64,000 nt of DNA from JAFIFT01 sp020051095 (GTDB lineage Bacteria; Pseudomonadota; Gammaproteobacteria; Legionellales; Legionellaceae), in assembly GCF_964199965.1 (NCBI RefSeq), contig NZ_CAXMZT010000010.1, positions 1 to 64,000 of the forward strand, written 5' to 3'. The position numbers and the translations under genes are program-made. The notes below the pieces were generated by a model that was given only the letters and a program-made list of their open reading frames with translations, did not search any database and was not told the origin of the DNA. This document shows, one piece after another, positions 37,080 to 46,311 of the stretch (positions are counted from its first letter, which is position 1; every line of letters begins with the position of its first letter).

Positions 37080-37112
37080 CGTGATCGATGATTTTGAATG
37101 ATCACGGGTTTA
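37080..37112. terminator. possible terminator between convergent genes
   Basis: CGTGATC (37080-37086) pairs with GATCACG (37100-37106), followed by GGTTTAAAT. The stem is short and the T-run weak. It overlaps the stop of rlmJ. Confidence 0.3.
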
Positions 37113-37899
37113 AATACTGGTTGAGGGTCGATAAGACGATTTCCATTTGATTGTTTAGAATGTATGGGGGATTTAATACCCATAACCCACAACCTGTCAT
37201 TCCTTTATGTTGGCTAGCGTTTAATTGGAACTGGATATGCAATTGATTCGGGCAATCAATATCAGCCATCCTTCGATTTAATTGTTCGGTCAGTTTTTCA
37301 TTGACCATGGGATACCATAAACAATAAACACCTGTGGCAAATTTTCGATAGGCTTTTTTTATTGCTTCCGGAATTGTTTGATATTCCGTTTTGATTTCAT
37401 AGGCAGGGTCAATAAAAATAAATCCTCGCTTTTCAGGCGGTGGTAAGCATGAACTCAGCCTTTCAATCCCATCCCCTTTATGAAAATGTACGCGCTTACC
37501 CTGTGTTGGCATGGTTTTTAGCGCCTCAAATTCTTGTGGGTGTAGCTCACACAAATACAGTCGGTCAATATCCCTTAAAAGGCGAACAGCCAACATCGGG
37601 GAGCCCGGATAAAAGCGTAACGATTGCGTATTTATTGCCTCAATGTTTGCGATCCAACTGTTAAATTCAGCTGGCAACTGCTTTCGATGGGGCCATAACC
37701 GGCCAACCCCTTCTTGAAATTCGGCTGTTTTTTTGCTCAACGCATGCTCAAAATCATACCGCCCTCTACCAGCATGGGTTTCCAAATAAAAAAGCGGTTT
37801 TTCCTTTTGAATGAGATAATCCACGATGCGTGTCAACGCAATATGTTTAACCACATCGGCGAAATTGCCGGCATGATAGCCATGTTGATAACTAAGCAT
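37102..37899 (-). CDS. rlmJ: 23S rRNA m6A2030 methyltransferase RlmJ
   Basis: 265 residues, close to the usual length. The start MLSYQHGYHAGNFADVVKH is nearly diagnostic for RlmJ. FYLETHAGRGRYD is the SAM-binding loop and LCELHPQEFE the acidic strand. The catalytic motif IV reads FIDPAYE instead of the usual DPPYE, so one Pro is replaced by Ala. The enzyme methylates N6 of A2030 in 23S rRNA and is monomeric. The Asp and Tyr of the motif remain, so activity is plausible. Confidence 0.92.
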   Translation of the reverse strand: MLSYQHGYHAGNFADVVKHIALTRIVDYLIQKEKPLFYLETHAGRGRYDFEHALSKKTAEFQEGVGRLWPHRKQLPAEFNSWIANIEAINTQSLRFYPGSPMLAVRLLRDIDRLYLCELHPQEFEALKTMPTQGKRVHFHKGDGIERLSSCLPPPEKRGFIFIDPAYEIKTEYQTIPEAIKKAYRKFATGVYCLWYPMVNEKLTEQLNRRMADIDCPNQLHIQFQLNASQHKGMTGCGLWVLNPPYILNNQMEIVLSTLNQYLNP

Positions 37900-37976
37900 A
37901 GAACACCGAACTGTTAAGAGCGCGTGATTGTACCGCTAATTCATGAATGGAGACAAGGCCATTCCCCACGACTAAC

Positions 37977-38267
37977 TCAAGGGTTAGGCTTTGATTCTTC
38001 CAATGTGGGCACTTCATCGTCTTTTTTTTGGTTTAGTAGCTGAAAATAACGATAAGCAAAATAGGCGTTGCTTGCTAGCAAAGCGAAGCCAATCATTAAG
38101 GCAATATTCACTTTTGTAGGGGTGAAAGCATTCATGTTGGTAATCAATTCTTGCGTTGGCTGTTTTAACAAGCCAAATGACGCAATAGAACCACCCGTAA
38201 GCATCACATTCCTTACCACCCGCGGACTACAAAAGAATCGTTGACCAATTGACCACAAGTGATACAT
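37977..38267 (-). CDS. small membrane protein
   Basis: 96 residues with two hydrophobic segments (VMLTGGSIASFGLL, and VNIALMIGFALLASNAYFAY) and a charged tail (KKDDEVPTLEESKPNP). No family recognised. It is separated from rlmJ by about 80 bp on the same strand, so it could be transcribed ahead of it. Confidence 0.5.
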   Translation of the reverse strand: MYHLWSIGQRFFCSPRVVRNVMLTGGSIASFGLLKQPTQELITNMNAFTPTKVNIALMIGFALLASNAYFAYRYFQLLNQKKDDEVPTLEESKPNP

Positions 38268-38488
38268 AGTTCGCTCCTGCTTTATCCCTCATACCATCAT
38301 AACCAATGCCATCTATTTAATAAAGCCACCAGGAAAGTCCCAACTGGACAGGAACAAGTTAAGCTTAGTATCATAAAGGATAATTTATTTCTTAAATAAT
38401 AAATTACCAACATAGGAGGTGCGTAATTGGTGTGTCACATTCATAGAGCCTCACAACCCTCTCCCACCTTATTTAGGTAGAAAATCCA

Positions 38489-39559
38489 ATGATATTAGCG
38501 CTAATCGCCCTTGTTATAACCTTACTGTTGGTTGTCGGCATCCACGAAGCTGGTCATGCTATGGTGGCACGATTGTTTAAAGTCAAAATTGAACACATCG
38601 CTATTGGCTTTGGTCGACCACTGCTCCAATGGCAGTCAAAAGGTGGCGTCAAATGGATTTGGGCACTATGGCCTTTGGGTGGTTCTGTCCGACTGCTGAA
38701 TACGCGCATCACTCAAGTCGCGAAAAAATACCATCCGCAATGCTTTGATAAGCAATCCGTCGGGGTCCGCACACTCATTCTCATTGCCGGGGTCTTAGCC
38801 AATCTCATCTTAGCTTGGCTAGCCTTGTTGCTGGTATTTGTGATTGGTATTTATCAGCGACCGCCTCTATTGGAGCAGGTAAAGCCGGATACATTGGCAT
38901 ACCAAGCAGGATTACGTTCCGGTGATGCGATTGAAACGATGAATCGAACCAAAGTCGTTTCCTGGCAGCAAGTCGGGATGTTACTGATTCGAGGTATGGG
39001 TGATTCAACACTTGCTATTCGTGCTAAATCAGCCTCTGGGCAACAAAAGAACCTAAAGATTGACCTGACAAACTGGCGCATTCGCCCCCAGGATAAATCG
39101 TTACTGGCAAGTTTGGGTATGTCTGCGGATATGAATGTGAAAAAGCAACAGGTCATTGCCAATTCATTCCCAGATGCTCTGGTGCTGGCCACGCAGAGTT
39201 ATTTGGAAATGCTTGTCTTTTTCATGGTGATGCTCAAAAAAATTGTGACTGGTGCTCTGCCCTTTACACTTTTATTAGGTCCAGTCGGCGTGCTTGAAGT
39301 CACACTCCTCTCATTCACGCAAGGTGTCTCAGTCTTTGCCATGTTCGTCGCCGGATTGAGCCTAGCCGTAGCCCTTATCAATAGTTTACCCATACCTGGA
39401 TTGGATGGTGGGAGTATTGTCTATGCATGGATCGAAAAAATAAGAGGCAAACCGATATCTGTCGCATTAGAAGTGCTCCTGTACCGCTTGGCAGTTATTA
39501 TTTTCGTCGTCTTGTTTGTCAATTTACTCGCCAATGATATTCAGCGTTATCTGACATGA
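38489..39559 (+). CDS. site-2 protease (M50), short RseP-like
   Basis: 356 residues. The zinc site HEAGH (19-23) lies in the first membrane helix, and the second metal motif is PIPGLDGG near residue 303. One PDZ domain (about 110-200, with AGLRSGDAIETMN) sits between helices. RseP has two PDZ domains and about 450 residues, so this is a short relative. It should cleave transmembrane substrates inside the inner membrane, for example anti-sigma factors. It stands away from dxr, bamA and cdsA, the usual RseP neighbours, so it is probably not the housekeeping RseP. Confidence 0.8.
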   Translation: MILALIALVITLLLVVGIHEAGHAMVARLFKVKIEHIAIGFGRPLLQWQSKGGVKWIWALWPLGGSVRLLNTRITQVAKKYHPQCFDKQSVGVRTLILIAGVLANLILAWLALLLVFVIGIYQRPPLLEQVKPDTLAYQAGLRSGDAIETMNRTKVVSWQQVGMLLIRGMGDSTLAIRAKSASGQQKNLKIDLTNWRIRPQDKSLLASLGMSADMNVKKQQVIANSFPDALVLATQSYLEMLVFFMVMLKKIVTGALPFTLLLGPVGVLEVTLLSFTQGVSVFAMFVAGLSLAVALINSLPIPGLDGGSIVYAWIEKIRGKPISVALEVLLYRLAVIIFVVLFVNLLANDIQRYLT

Positions 39560-39833
39560 TAAAGTAAGCGATCAAGGATCATACGTGAATTTCATAAAAT
39601 AGCTAAGCCCCACTTTAAAGATATGCCAAAAACATTGGTCAAAGAAAGGGGATTTTCACGTAACGCGGGTACTTGTGCAAAGTCGTAACCAAAAGAACGG
39701 AAAAAATAGTATGGAACCGCTTAAGTCACTTTCCGAGGTTATGAAATTTTGCGATAAGACTTCTGCAATTACACGTCAATATATAATCATTGTGAACTAT
39801 AATTACGCTATAAGAGTGTTTTTATTTAATATT

Positions 39834-41690
39834 ATGAGTTCAAGTTTTTCAAAAGACATGGCGAATGCAAAATTGATGGATATAGATAGGGAAATATCTA
39901 TTACCCAAAGCGAGCTAATTCAGTGCTTGTCAGTAGCTTCCACTAACACCGAAAAAATACTACTAGTATTAGCTTTTCTTAGTTCGATTGAAGGAAAACA
40001 GGCTCTTGCTGATCCTTTACAGAAAATTAAAGAATATTTAATTATGCAAGATTTTAAAAATGCAAATGTTTTAATAGAAGAAATTCTAAAAAATCCTAAT
40101 TCATTTATTAAGGAACAAGTAGTGCTGGAGTGGTCAGATGCTCTCGAGCATCTGAGAGAAAGTTTCTCAAGGGAAATCGTATACTCTGAACAGCAAGAAA
40201 ATAGCCCAAGAAGAATCTTTGAGTCTATTTTAGGACAAAGGTATCTCGCAAGTGATAATTCTTTAAGAGAAATTCAATTGTATTACAAATCCATTGATAG
40301 CGCTGAACAGTTATCTATATTAATTTCGAAAACACTTATGGATGAAAAGGGGGGGGAAGCAAACCTAGCATGGACATATTGGAAAATGCTTTGGGATGGG
40401 ATTCACCAAACCATTGACCGAGGTCGAGATGGACCAAAAAATACATCGGACCGACCCAATATACGTACGCCTGGTGTGCTAAAATCTACTACACCAAGAC
40501 CAATGTATATGTATGATAGAGACATTTCTTTTGAGGGAGAAACCTCACAATCGGACAAGAATAGATCAAAATATAATCAACAAAGTCCAAACTGGGTACA
40601 ACAAAATCCTGAATCTCCCTTCGTTGCCTCTTTTTCTGGACATACAATATGGTTTATCGGGCTCCTAAAAGCCAAATGTGAACAAAAACCCATAGCAGAG
40701 CGACAGCATTTTTTTGATACAATGCTGAAGTCTTATATCGCGGTGTATTTAAGCCAGGGATTTCATAGTCTTAAAGAAATATCTGACATGATATATGATC
40801 CTTTCGTTTTGGCGAGTCTAAAAGAATCAGGTATCGAGGTAAATTTAGAAAAGCTATTCGTTGGTCCAGATGGTGTTCTAGACAAAACATTCGCCGATTC
40901 TATTGACTATAATAAAATTTTCCTTCTTAGAAAGTCTACTCAAGAGGAACTTAAAAAAGCAACGATTCACATAAAGTCAAAGCTAAAAATAATAGAATAT
41001 AATGACGAACAAATATTTCAGCTAATAGGTGATACATTAGAAAGTTTAAAAATCGAATTAACAAATTTTAATATTGATACTTATCTTACTGAACAAGATA
41101 TTGAAAAAGAATTTTCTAACAGTAATGATAATTATATTGTTCATCAGTCTAGTCATAAAGATTTTTATTGTTTTAGTATAAAAAATTCAGATAACTCAAT
41201 AGAAAAAAGATATATCCTTAAAGAAGATATCAAAAATAACAATCCTAATATTCAGGTTTACTTGTCACCTGATAAAAAGGAGGGCCAGAGTTTAAAAGAG
41301 CTTCTTAAAGAGCTAGCCAGCAACGAAAATAACGATCAAATATTTCAGGTAATAGGTGAAACATTACAAAGTTTAAAAATAGAATTAACAAACTTTAATA
41401 TTGATACCTCTCTTAATGAACAAGATATAGAAAAAGAATTTTCTAACGGTAATGATAATTATATTGTTCATCAGTCTAACCATAAAGATTTTTATTGTTT
41501 TAGCGTTAAAAATTCAGATGACTCAATAGAAACAAGGTATATCCTTAAAGAGGATATCTATAATAACAACCCGAATATTCAGGTTTACATGTCACCTGAT
41601 AAAAAGGAGTGCCAGAGTCTAAAAGAACTTCTTAAAGAGCTAGCGAGCATAGAAAATGATCTTGCCCTGGAATTTCGGACATCCCACTAA
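39834..41690 (+). CDS. long effector-like protein with two C-terminal repeats
   Basis: About 618 residues from the ATG at 39834; the frame opens at 39675 but the extra N-terminal part reads like untranslated AT-rich sequence. No signal peptide and no named domain. The N-terminal 450 residues are helical and charged. The C-terminus carries two near-identical 109-residue repeats, each with IGDTL.SLKIELTNFNIDT, then YIVHQS.HKDFYCFS and IQVY.SPDKKE. The last residues (LALEFRTSH) are encoded by an IS3-type terminal sequence, so the true 3' end was probably lost. The low-GC composition and repeats fit a horizontally acquired, host-directed protein (inference). Confidence 0.6.
   Translation: MSSSFSKDMANAKLMDIDREISITQSELIQCLSVASTNTEKILLVLAFLSSIEGKQALADPLQKIKEYLIMQDFKNANVLIEEILKNPNSFIKEQVVLEWSDALEHLRESFSREIVYSEQQENSPRRIFESILGQRYLASDNSLREIQLYYKSIDSAEQLSILISKTLMDEKGGEANLAWTYWKMLWDGIHQTIDRGRDGPKNTSDRPNIRTPGVLKSTTPRPMYMYDRDISFEGETSQSDKNRSKYNQQSPNWVQQNPESPFVASFSGHTIWFIGLLKAKCEQKPIAERQHFFDTMLKSYIAVYLSQGFHSLKEISDMIYDPFVLASLKESGIEVNLEKLFVGPDGVLDKTFADSIDYNKIFLLRKSTQEELKKATIHIKSKLKIIEYNDEQIFQLIGDTLESLKIELTNFNIDTYLTEQDIEKEFSNSNDNYIVHQSSHKDFYCFSIKNSDNSIEKRYILKEDIKNNNPNIQVYLSPDKKEGQSLKELLKELASNENNDQIFQVIGETLQSLKIELTNFNIDTSLNEQDIEKEFSNGNDNYIVHQSNHKDFYCFSVKNSDDSIETRYILKEDIYNNNPNIQVYMSPDKKECQSLKELLKELASIENDLALEFRTSH
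41003..41656 (+). repeat. tandem 327-bp coding duplication
   Basis: Two adjacent copies (about 41003-41329 and 41330-41656) within the long gene. The period is 327 bp, exactly 109 codons, and the nucleotide sequences are nearly identical, so the duplication is recent. Confidence 0.75.
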
Positions 41691-41695
41691 GCAAC
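41657..41695. mobile_element. IS3-type terminal remnant
   Basis: TGATCTTGCCCTGGAATTTC, then GGACATCCCACTAAGCAAC, closely matches the IS3-like end at 47244-47282. It supplies the stop codon of the upstream gene. Confidence 0.65.
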
Positions 41696-41710
41696 ATAGG
41701 ATATCGGGGG

Positions 41711-41893
41711 GATATCGGGGTCGGACCAAAATTTTAACTTAATAAACAGTAAGTTACCTGTTAAAACACCCTTGCTTTTACTCTTAGAAGCTATTTTTAA
41801 GGCTTAAAATGACTTTTAAAATAATAAGTCCTGAATCAGAGTTTAAACAAATTTTTGTTGAAAATTCTCTGAACCAATCACTTTATTTTCGTA
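41711..41893. mobile_element. truncated left end of RAYT element
   Basis: Starts GATATCGGGGTCGGACCAAA and is nearly identical to the left 180 bp of the full element at 44971-45920, up to CACTTTATTTTC, including the last codons of the transposase in reverse. The rest is missing. Confidence 0.8.
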
Positions 41894-42317
41894 TGATTTC
41901 AACAATGACTTAGCTGTATTTTCAATTGAATTAGATTCAGCTAGAGGATTAATCCATTTTCAAGGTAATGAATTTCTCAGTGCTAACGATGAAAAGGACC
42001 TCAATGAGCTTTAAGATAGGATTGAAGATGAGCTCAAAATGTTTACTGATGAAATGAATGCGCAAAATATTAGCTTCTCAAGGGAAGAGGATAATTTGAA
42101 AATTAATATCCCTGATCCAAATTTATACGATCAATTTGTTACTAGACTCCTGAATAAAAACCTAATGCCCGACAACAATCATAATGCCGATCTTATCTAT
42201 AAGTCTAATTCTGCTGCAAAGCAAAATATTGATGTAAAAGAAACCGTTGATTCCTCTTATAAATCCCCAAATCCATTTGATATTTCAAAAGGACCAACAC
42301 CTTCAGATGATGGCTGA
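41892..42317 (+). pseudogene. 3' remnant of a disrupted gene, one in-frame stop
   Basis: A continuous reading frame follows the truncated RAYT end: YDFNNDLAVFSIELDSARGL, NEFLSANDEKDLNEL, an in-frame TAA (42012-42014), then DRIEDELKMFTDEMN and on to GPTPSDDG before a TGA. The first part recalls the C-terminal repeats of the upstream long gene (DFYCFSIKNSD..., KKEGQSLKEL). It probably is the original C-terminus of that gene, separated by IS3 and RAYT debris and later mutated. Confidence 0.55.
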
Positions 42318-42556
42318 AAATCTTTTCGAGCATGGTTGTTATGAAACAAAATTGGCTTTATCGCATAAATAATAAAACGGCCACCAAAAAATCAGCCCTT
42401 GAGACTATTTATGAACAAATCGATATACTCACTATGTTTCGCTCAAATCACACCGCCTTGCTTATTAATTCATATTTACTATTTAGCCAAATAAGACTAA
42501 TCAGGAATATGATTTGTTCTATATTTAATATAACTTTGAATTAAATTTAATACATT

Positions 42557-44950
42557 ATGACTAAGCCAACCAAAGATGCATTAGAAAAAATAACCAAACC
42601 GGCTCATATTCCAGCAATCGGTTATGCATATGTCGATGCAAACCATACCTCAGATAACACCTCAATCACTTATGGCAAAAAGAATGATCAACCGACTAAA
42701 CCTGTCACCAATAATGAAGTTAATGATGAAACCCGATTTCCTGCAGCCTCACTAAGCAAAATTGCCTTTACTTATTTGGTCCTCCGATTAGCTCAAGAAG
42801 GGCATATCAGTTTGGATGAAGAATTACATCGTGAGTTACCCTTTGAAAGACTAATGGAACATGGTCAATACCCTGATACCACTACACAGGAATATGCTGA
42901 AAAATTAACAATTCGACACGTGTTGTCACATACCTCAGGATTGCCAAACGTAGGTTCAGATTCCTCAAAACCCTTGAATTTTAATTCTGAACCAGGTACG
43001 GAATATGAGTATTCAGGAGAGGCCATTCTTTATTTACAAAAGTTCATCGAAAAGAAAAGTAAGATGGATTTACAAACATTGGCTCAAAAATATCTTTTTG
43101 ACCCAGAACCAAAAGGGTATGACCTCGCTATGATTTCAATCACATCATTCGATGAATTGGATACAAGCAAACTAGACAAAAAACCCTATCTTATTAAGGA
43201 TGATCAAGGAAAATATCAAATTTGGGGATATAAAGAAAATAAATGGCAACTTACAGATATTAGCAATTTAGAAATTGATTTTGAATGGAATGCGGATCAA
43301 ACCGTATTCATTTCACCTGAAGATGAAATTTTCAATACATTAGATAAAGGCCACCCACAGTCCAAAGGCTTGGATATGACGCGCTCAACATTTTTACCCC
43401 CCTCAGATCTAGATACTAATATTGTGAGTGTCCATTCCGAGTTAGGCAAGTCCATGTCAATTGAGGAGAGCTTAGCACCATTTAAAGATGATAAATCACC
43501 TGCCACAAGTGCCGTTGGAACTCTGCTTACAACAGCTGCTGATTTTTCTAAGTTCATGAGTGCTTGGTTAAAGTTGATAGAAGATAAAGACTTCAAGCAA
43601 GCATTTGAACCGCCGAAAGATAAAAAAATCCCAACGTTTGATGAGAAAGATGATACCCCACCCGTATGTGGCTTAGGTTGGCATTTATACAAAGATGATA
43701 ATGGAAAGCTTATCGCCTATCAATATGGTGAAAATACTAAAATGAGAGCATTTGTCGCTATCAATGTGACAGATAAAAAAGGCGCGGCATTTTTTACGAA
43801 TTGCGAACATGGGATGAGCATTGCAAACCAAATATTTAGCTCCCCTGACCTTGCGCCAATTGGGAAAACGAAAAAGCTATTTCAAAGTAAAAGTATGTCG
43901 CATCATTCTCAAATTGATGAGCCCGGATGGCAAGAAACGTTCGAAGGGGTGAGGGCTGAAGATAAAGCAAAAGATCCGGAAGGAATTGAAACGGCTAGAA
44001 AATATTTTGAAGCAGCTGTTGTGGCATCTCCCAAGGACGAATCTAAAAAACTGCGATTACAATGGTTTAATGCTGTTCATCCATCCGAACCAGAAGAAAA
44101 TGAGTTTACATTAAAATTGGAAACATTTGTAAACGTTTATGAGAACCCCTTTAAGGAGCGGATAGAAATAGGCATCAAAGATGACGCTTTAATATACAAG
44201 AAATTTGATCAAGAAATAAAACTTAAACGAATATCAGAGAATGAATTTGTACCTGAGAAAGACCAATCTTTCAAATTAACCATTAATAATAATCAAGTTA
44301 CTATTGATTTTCTCAGTGGTGATCCGAAATATGTATTTGAACAGTCTTTACCAAAATCTTATGTTAAAGAATCATTTTTAGCTGCTGTTGAAAAATTAAA
44401 AAACCATCAGATGACGATAGAACCATTGGAAAGTGATTCCCCCTACCACTTAACTAGTATGTCTGAGGATAAAACTGATATCAAAAGTGATGAAGTAGAA
44501 TTAAGCAAAATGTCCTCCATAGTTAAGGAATCAGATACTCCACCTAAACCTAACCCCACAAAAGTTATGAAAACCAAATTAAAGGTACAGGCAATTGATA
44601 ACCAAGAGAAAATTCAAAGTATCCAATTTGTCTCAAAAGTTTTTAATAGTGACAAGATGAAAGAGCGTGAAGGTAACTTTCCACCAGAAATAAAAATGAT
44701 TCAAGAACGGCTAGCATCTCTAGAATCGACTGACATCTCTAATACAGAAGTCGTAAGCGCAGCAATTCTTGATATCAAATCAATCCTTGAAAGGTCCACT
44801 AGTCCTTTAAACCAATTTGCAACTGAAGCAAAAGAGATTGTGTTGAAAAGTAATTCATTTTACGAAATGAAATCGGAAATGGAGGATAACCATGAGTTTT
44901 CCAGTGAAGTTTCTCACCAGACTGATCTAAGCGCAAAGATATATCATTGA
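42557..44950 (+). CDS. beta-lactamase-fold serine hydrolase with long C-terminal extension
   Basis: 797 residues, no signal peptide. Residues 1-430 match the class C beta-lactamase/esterase fold: FPAASLSK supplies the nucleophile motif S65-L-S-K68 and LTIRHVLSHTSGLP is the typical following block. The second motif reads Y152-S-G instead of Y-S-N, and the third (usually HxG) reads YQYGENT, so catalysis may be changed or lost. An insert of about 110 residues (YLIKDDQGKYQIWGYKENKW onward) sits mid-domain. The C-terminal 350 residues are charged and partly coiled. Likely a cytosolic or type-IV-secreted protein (inference). A RAYT element starts 20 bp after the stop. Confidence 0.7.
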   Translation: MTKPTKDALEKITKPAHIPAIGYAYVDANHTSDNTSITYGKKNDQPTKPVTNNEVNDETRFPAASLSKIAFTYLVLRLAQEGHISLDEELHRELPFERLMEHGQYPDTTTQEYAEKLTIRHVLSHTSGLPNVGSDSSKPLNFNSEPGTEYEYSGEAILYLQKFIEKKSKMDLQTLAQKYLFDPEPKGYDLAMISITSFDELDTSKLDKKPYLIKDDQGKYQIWGYKENKWQLTDISNLEIDFEWNADQTVFISPEDEIFNTLDKGHPQSKGLDMTRSTFLPPSDLDTNIVSVHSELGKSMSIEESLAPFKDDKSPATSAVGTLLTTAADFSKFMSAWLKLIEDKDFKQAFEPPKDKKIPTFDEKDDTPPVCGLGWHLYKDDNGKLIAYQYGENTKMRAFVAINVTDKKGAAFFTNCEHGMSIANQIFSSPDLAPIGKTKKLFQSKSMSHHSQIDEPGWQETFEGVRAEDKAKDPEGIETARKYFEAAVVASPKDESKKLRLQWFNAVHPSEPEENEFTLKLETFVNVYENPFKERIEIGIKDDALIYKKFDQEIKLKRISENEFVPEKDQSFKLTINNNQVTIDFLSGDPKYVFEQSLPKSYVKESFLAAVEKLKNHQMTIEPLESDSPYHLTSMSEDKTDIKSDEVELSKMSSIVKESDTPPKPNPTKVMKTKLKVQAIDNQEKIQSIQFVSKVFNSDKMKEREGNFPPEIKMIQERLASLESTDISNTEVVSAAILDIKSILERSTSPLNQFATEAKEIVLKSNSFYEMKSEMEDNHEFSSEVSHQTDLSAKIYH

Positions 44951-44970
44951 AGAGGTTTAAGATCATATGG

Positions 44971-45920
44971 GATATCGGGGTCGGACCAAAATTTTAATCT
45001 AATAAACAGTAAGTTACCTGTTAAAACACCCTTTCTTTTACTCTTAGAAGCTATTTTTAAGGCTTAAAATGACTTTTAAAATAATAAGTCCTGAATCAAA
45101 GTTTAAACAAATTTTTGTTGAAAATTCTCTGAACCAATCACTTTATTTTCTGTCCAGATAGGCTCTCTAGACTGTTTTTCTTTCAACAATTCTTTTATCA
45201 GTAGAGGATGGTTTTCTCTAAACGCTTCAATTGAGCAATACCCCATCAATTCAAGCGCCTCTTTGACGGACACGACTTGATATCGTTGTCTGCCGTAGAA
45301 TAGTTCATAATAACCACAATACTCCCACTCCAACGGATTTTGAATCAGCCCTGTCCTTACCATATTTAAATCAACATAAATAAAACAACGATAAAAATAC
45401 TCTTCTGCTTCTACAACAGAAACATGATACCTATCTTCCCAATAGGCCCCTTTTCTCTTCTTTCGTTGGTTATACTCTTGGGCTGTTCGACCCGCTACCA
45501 ACTGCATCGATGAGGGTATAATGTCTTTAGTTGCACTCTTTACCAGCAAATGAATATGGTTCGATGTAATCATATAATTTAAAACGCAAAACCCATACCG
45601 CTTCCTGGCCTCATACAACCAATAGCGATAACGCTCTCTATCATGTCTAAATTTTAATAAAAACTCTCGCTTGTGACACCGATGGGTTATATGAAACACT
45701 TCACCAGGCGCATATATCCTGCTTGCTCGAGGCATGTTATTCCTTTCATTTGGACTTGATATCCAATTATATTTTTCTGTATTAGAAAATCAAGCACAAG
45801 GGCTGCCTCATTACCTAAAAGTCATTTTCAACACTAAAAATAGCTTCTAAGGATGAAAAAAAGAGTATCTTGCAAGGCATCTTATTGTTTAATATAAAAA
45901 TATTTTGGTCCGCCCCCTGT
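44971..45920. mobile_element. complete RAYT (IS200/IS605-like) element
   Basis: About 945 bp. Left end GGGGTCGGACCAAAATTTTA (44977) and right end TATTTTGGTCCGCCCCC (to 45918) are inverted copies. It carries one transposase gene on the minus strand. Additional partial copies lie at 41711-41893, 47516-47940, 47949-48204 and 48208-48263. Confidence 0.8.
45103..45735 (-). CDS. REP-associated tyrosine transposase (RAYT, Y1_Tnp)
   Basis: 210 residues. The N-terminus PRASRIYAPGEVFHITHR, the metal HxH in MITSNHIHLLVKS, and a helix with the catalytic Tyr in TAQEYNQRKKRKG are typical of the Y1 (HUH) transposase superfamily, RAYT branch. ERDRY-type and CFIYVDLNMVRTGL blocks follow. It should cut and join single-stranded DNA at hairpin ends. 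It is intact, and the adjacent truncated copies show past activity. It lies inside its own inverted ends. Confidence 0.88.
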   Translation of the reverse strand: MPRASRIYAPGEVFHITHRCHKREFLLKFRHDRERYRYWLYEARKRYGFCVLNYMITSNHIHLLVKSATKDIIPSSMQLVAGRTAQEYNQRKKRKGAYWEDRYHVSVVEAEEYFYRCFIYVDLNMVRTGLIQNPLEWEYCGYYELFYGRQRYQVVSVKEALELMGYCSIEAFRENHPLLIKELLKEKQSREPIWTENKVIGSENFQQKFV

Positions 45921-46311
45921 AACTCCCTGTAACTTTGGACCCAAAGAATAACAAATGGCGCATTAATGGGTTCGATTACGCCGTCATTCAACTTAAAGCA
46001 GAATAAATACGCACAAGGGTGTTGTAATAATAAATTCTCTGTGTTAATTTAGATCTAAATGGGGATTTTCAGTCAAGATTCTGTCTTGGATTGATTAACT
46101 TAAATCACAATAAAACAGTCAAATTTTCATATGAACAGCAGACAGCTTTTATCATTATCTGTCGTCTTACCAGGTCTGGTAGATATTGCTGTGTCTATCT
46201 TAAACGTCATCCTTCTCTTCGGAAAATCGGCCTAATAGGTATCTCCGTCTGCGCCCCTATTAGGCGTAGATGATGCAGGCATATTTTTGATTTTTTGTAG
46301 GAGAATATCTA
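45921..46311. other. intergenic, possible small hydrophobic ORF
   Basis: Contains a 34-codon frame at 46131-46235 (MNSRQLLSLSVVLPGLVDIA, then VSILNVILLFGKSA) that would form one membrane helix, but it has no ribosome site and may be chance. A hairpin CCTAATAGG...CCTATTAGG follows (about 46231-46264), so the short frame could be terminated there. Confidence 0.3.

Noticed and set aside
42332..42544. 70-codon frame before the beta-lactamase-fold gene
   Set aside because: AT-driven composition, no start signal, and it begins right after a decayed gene.
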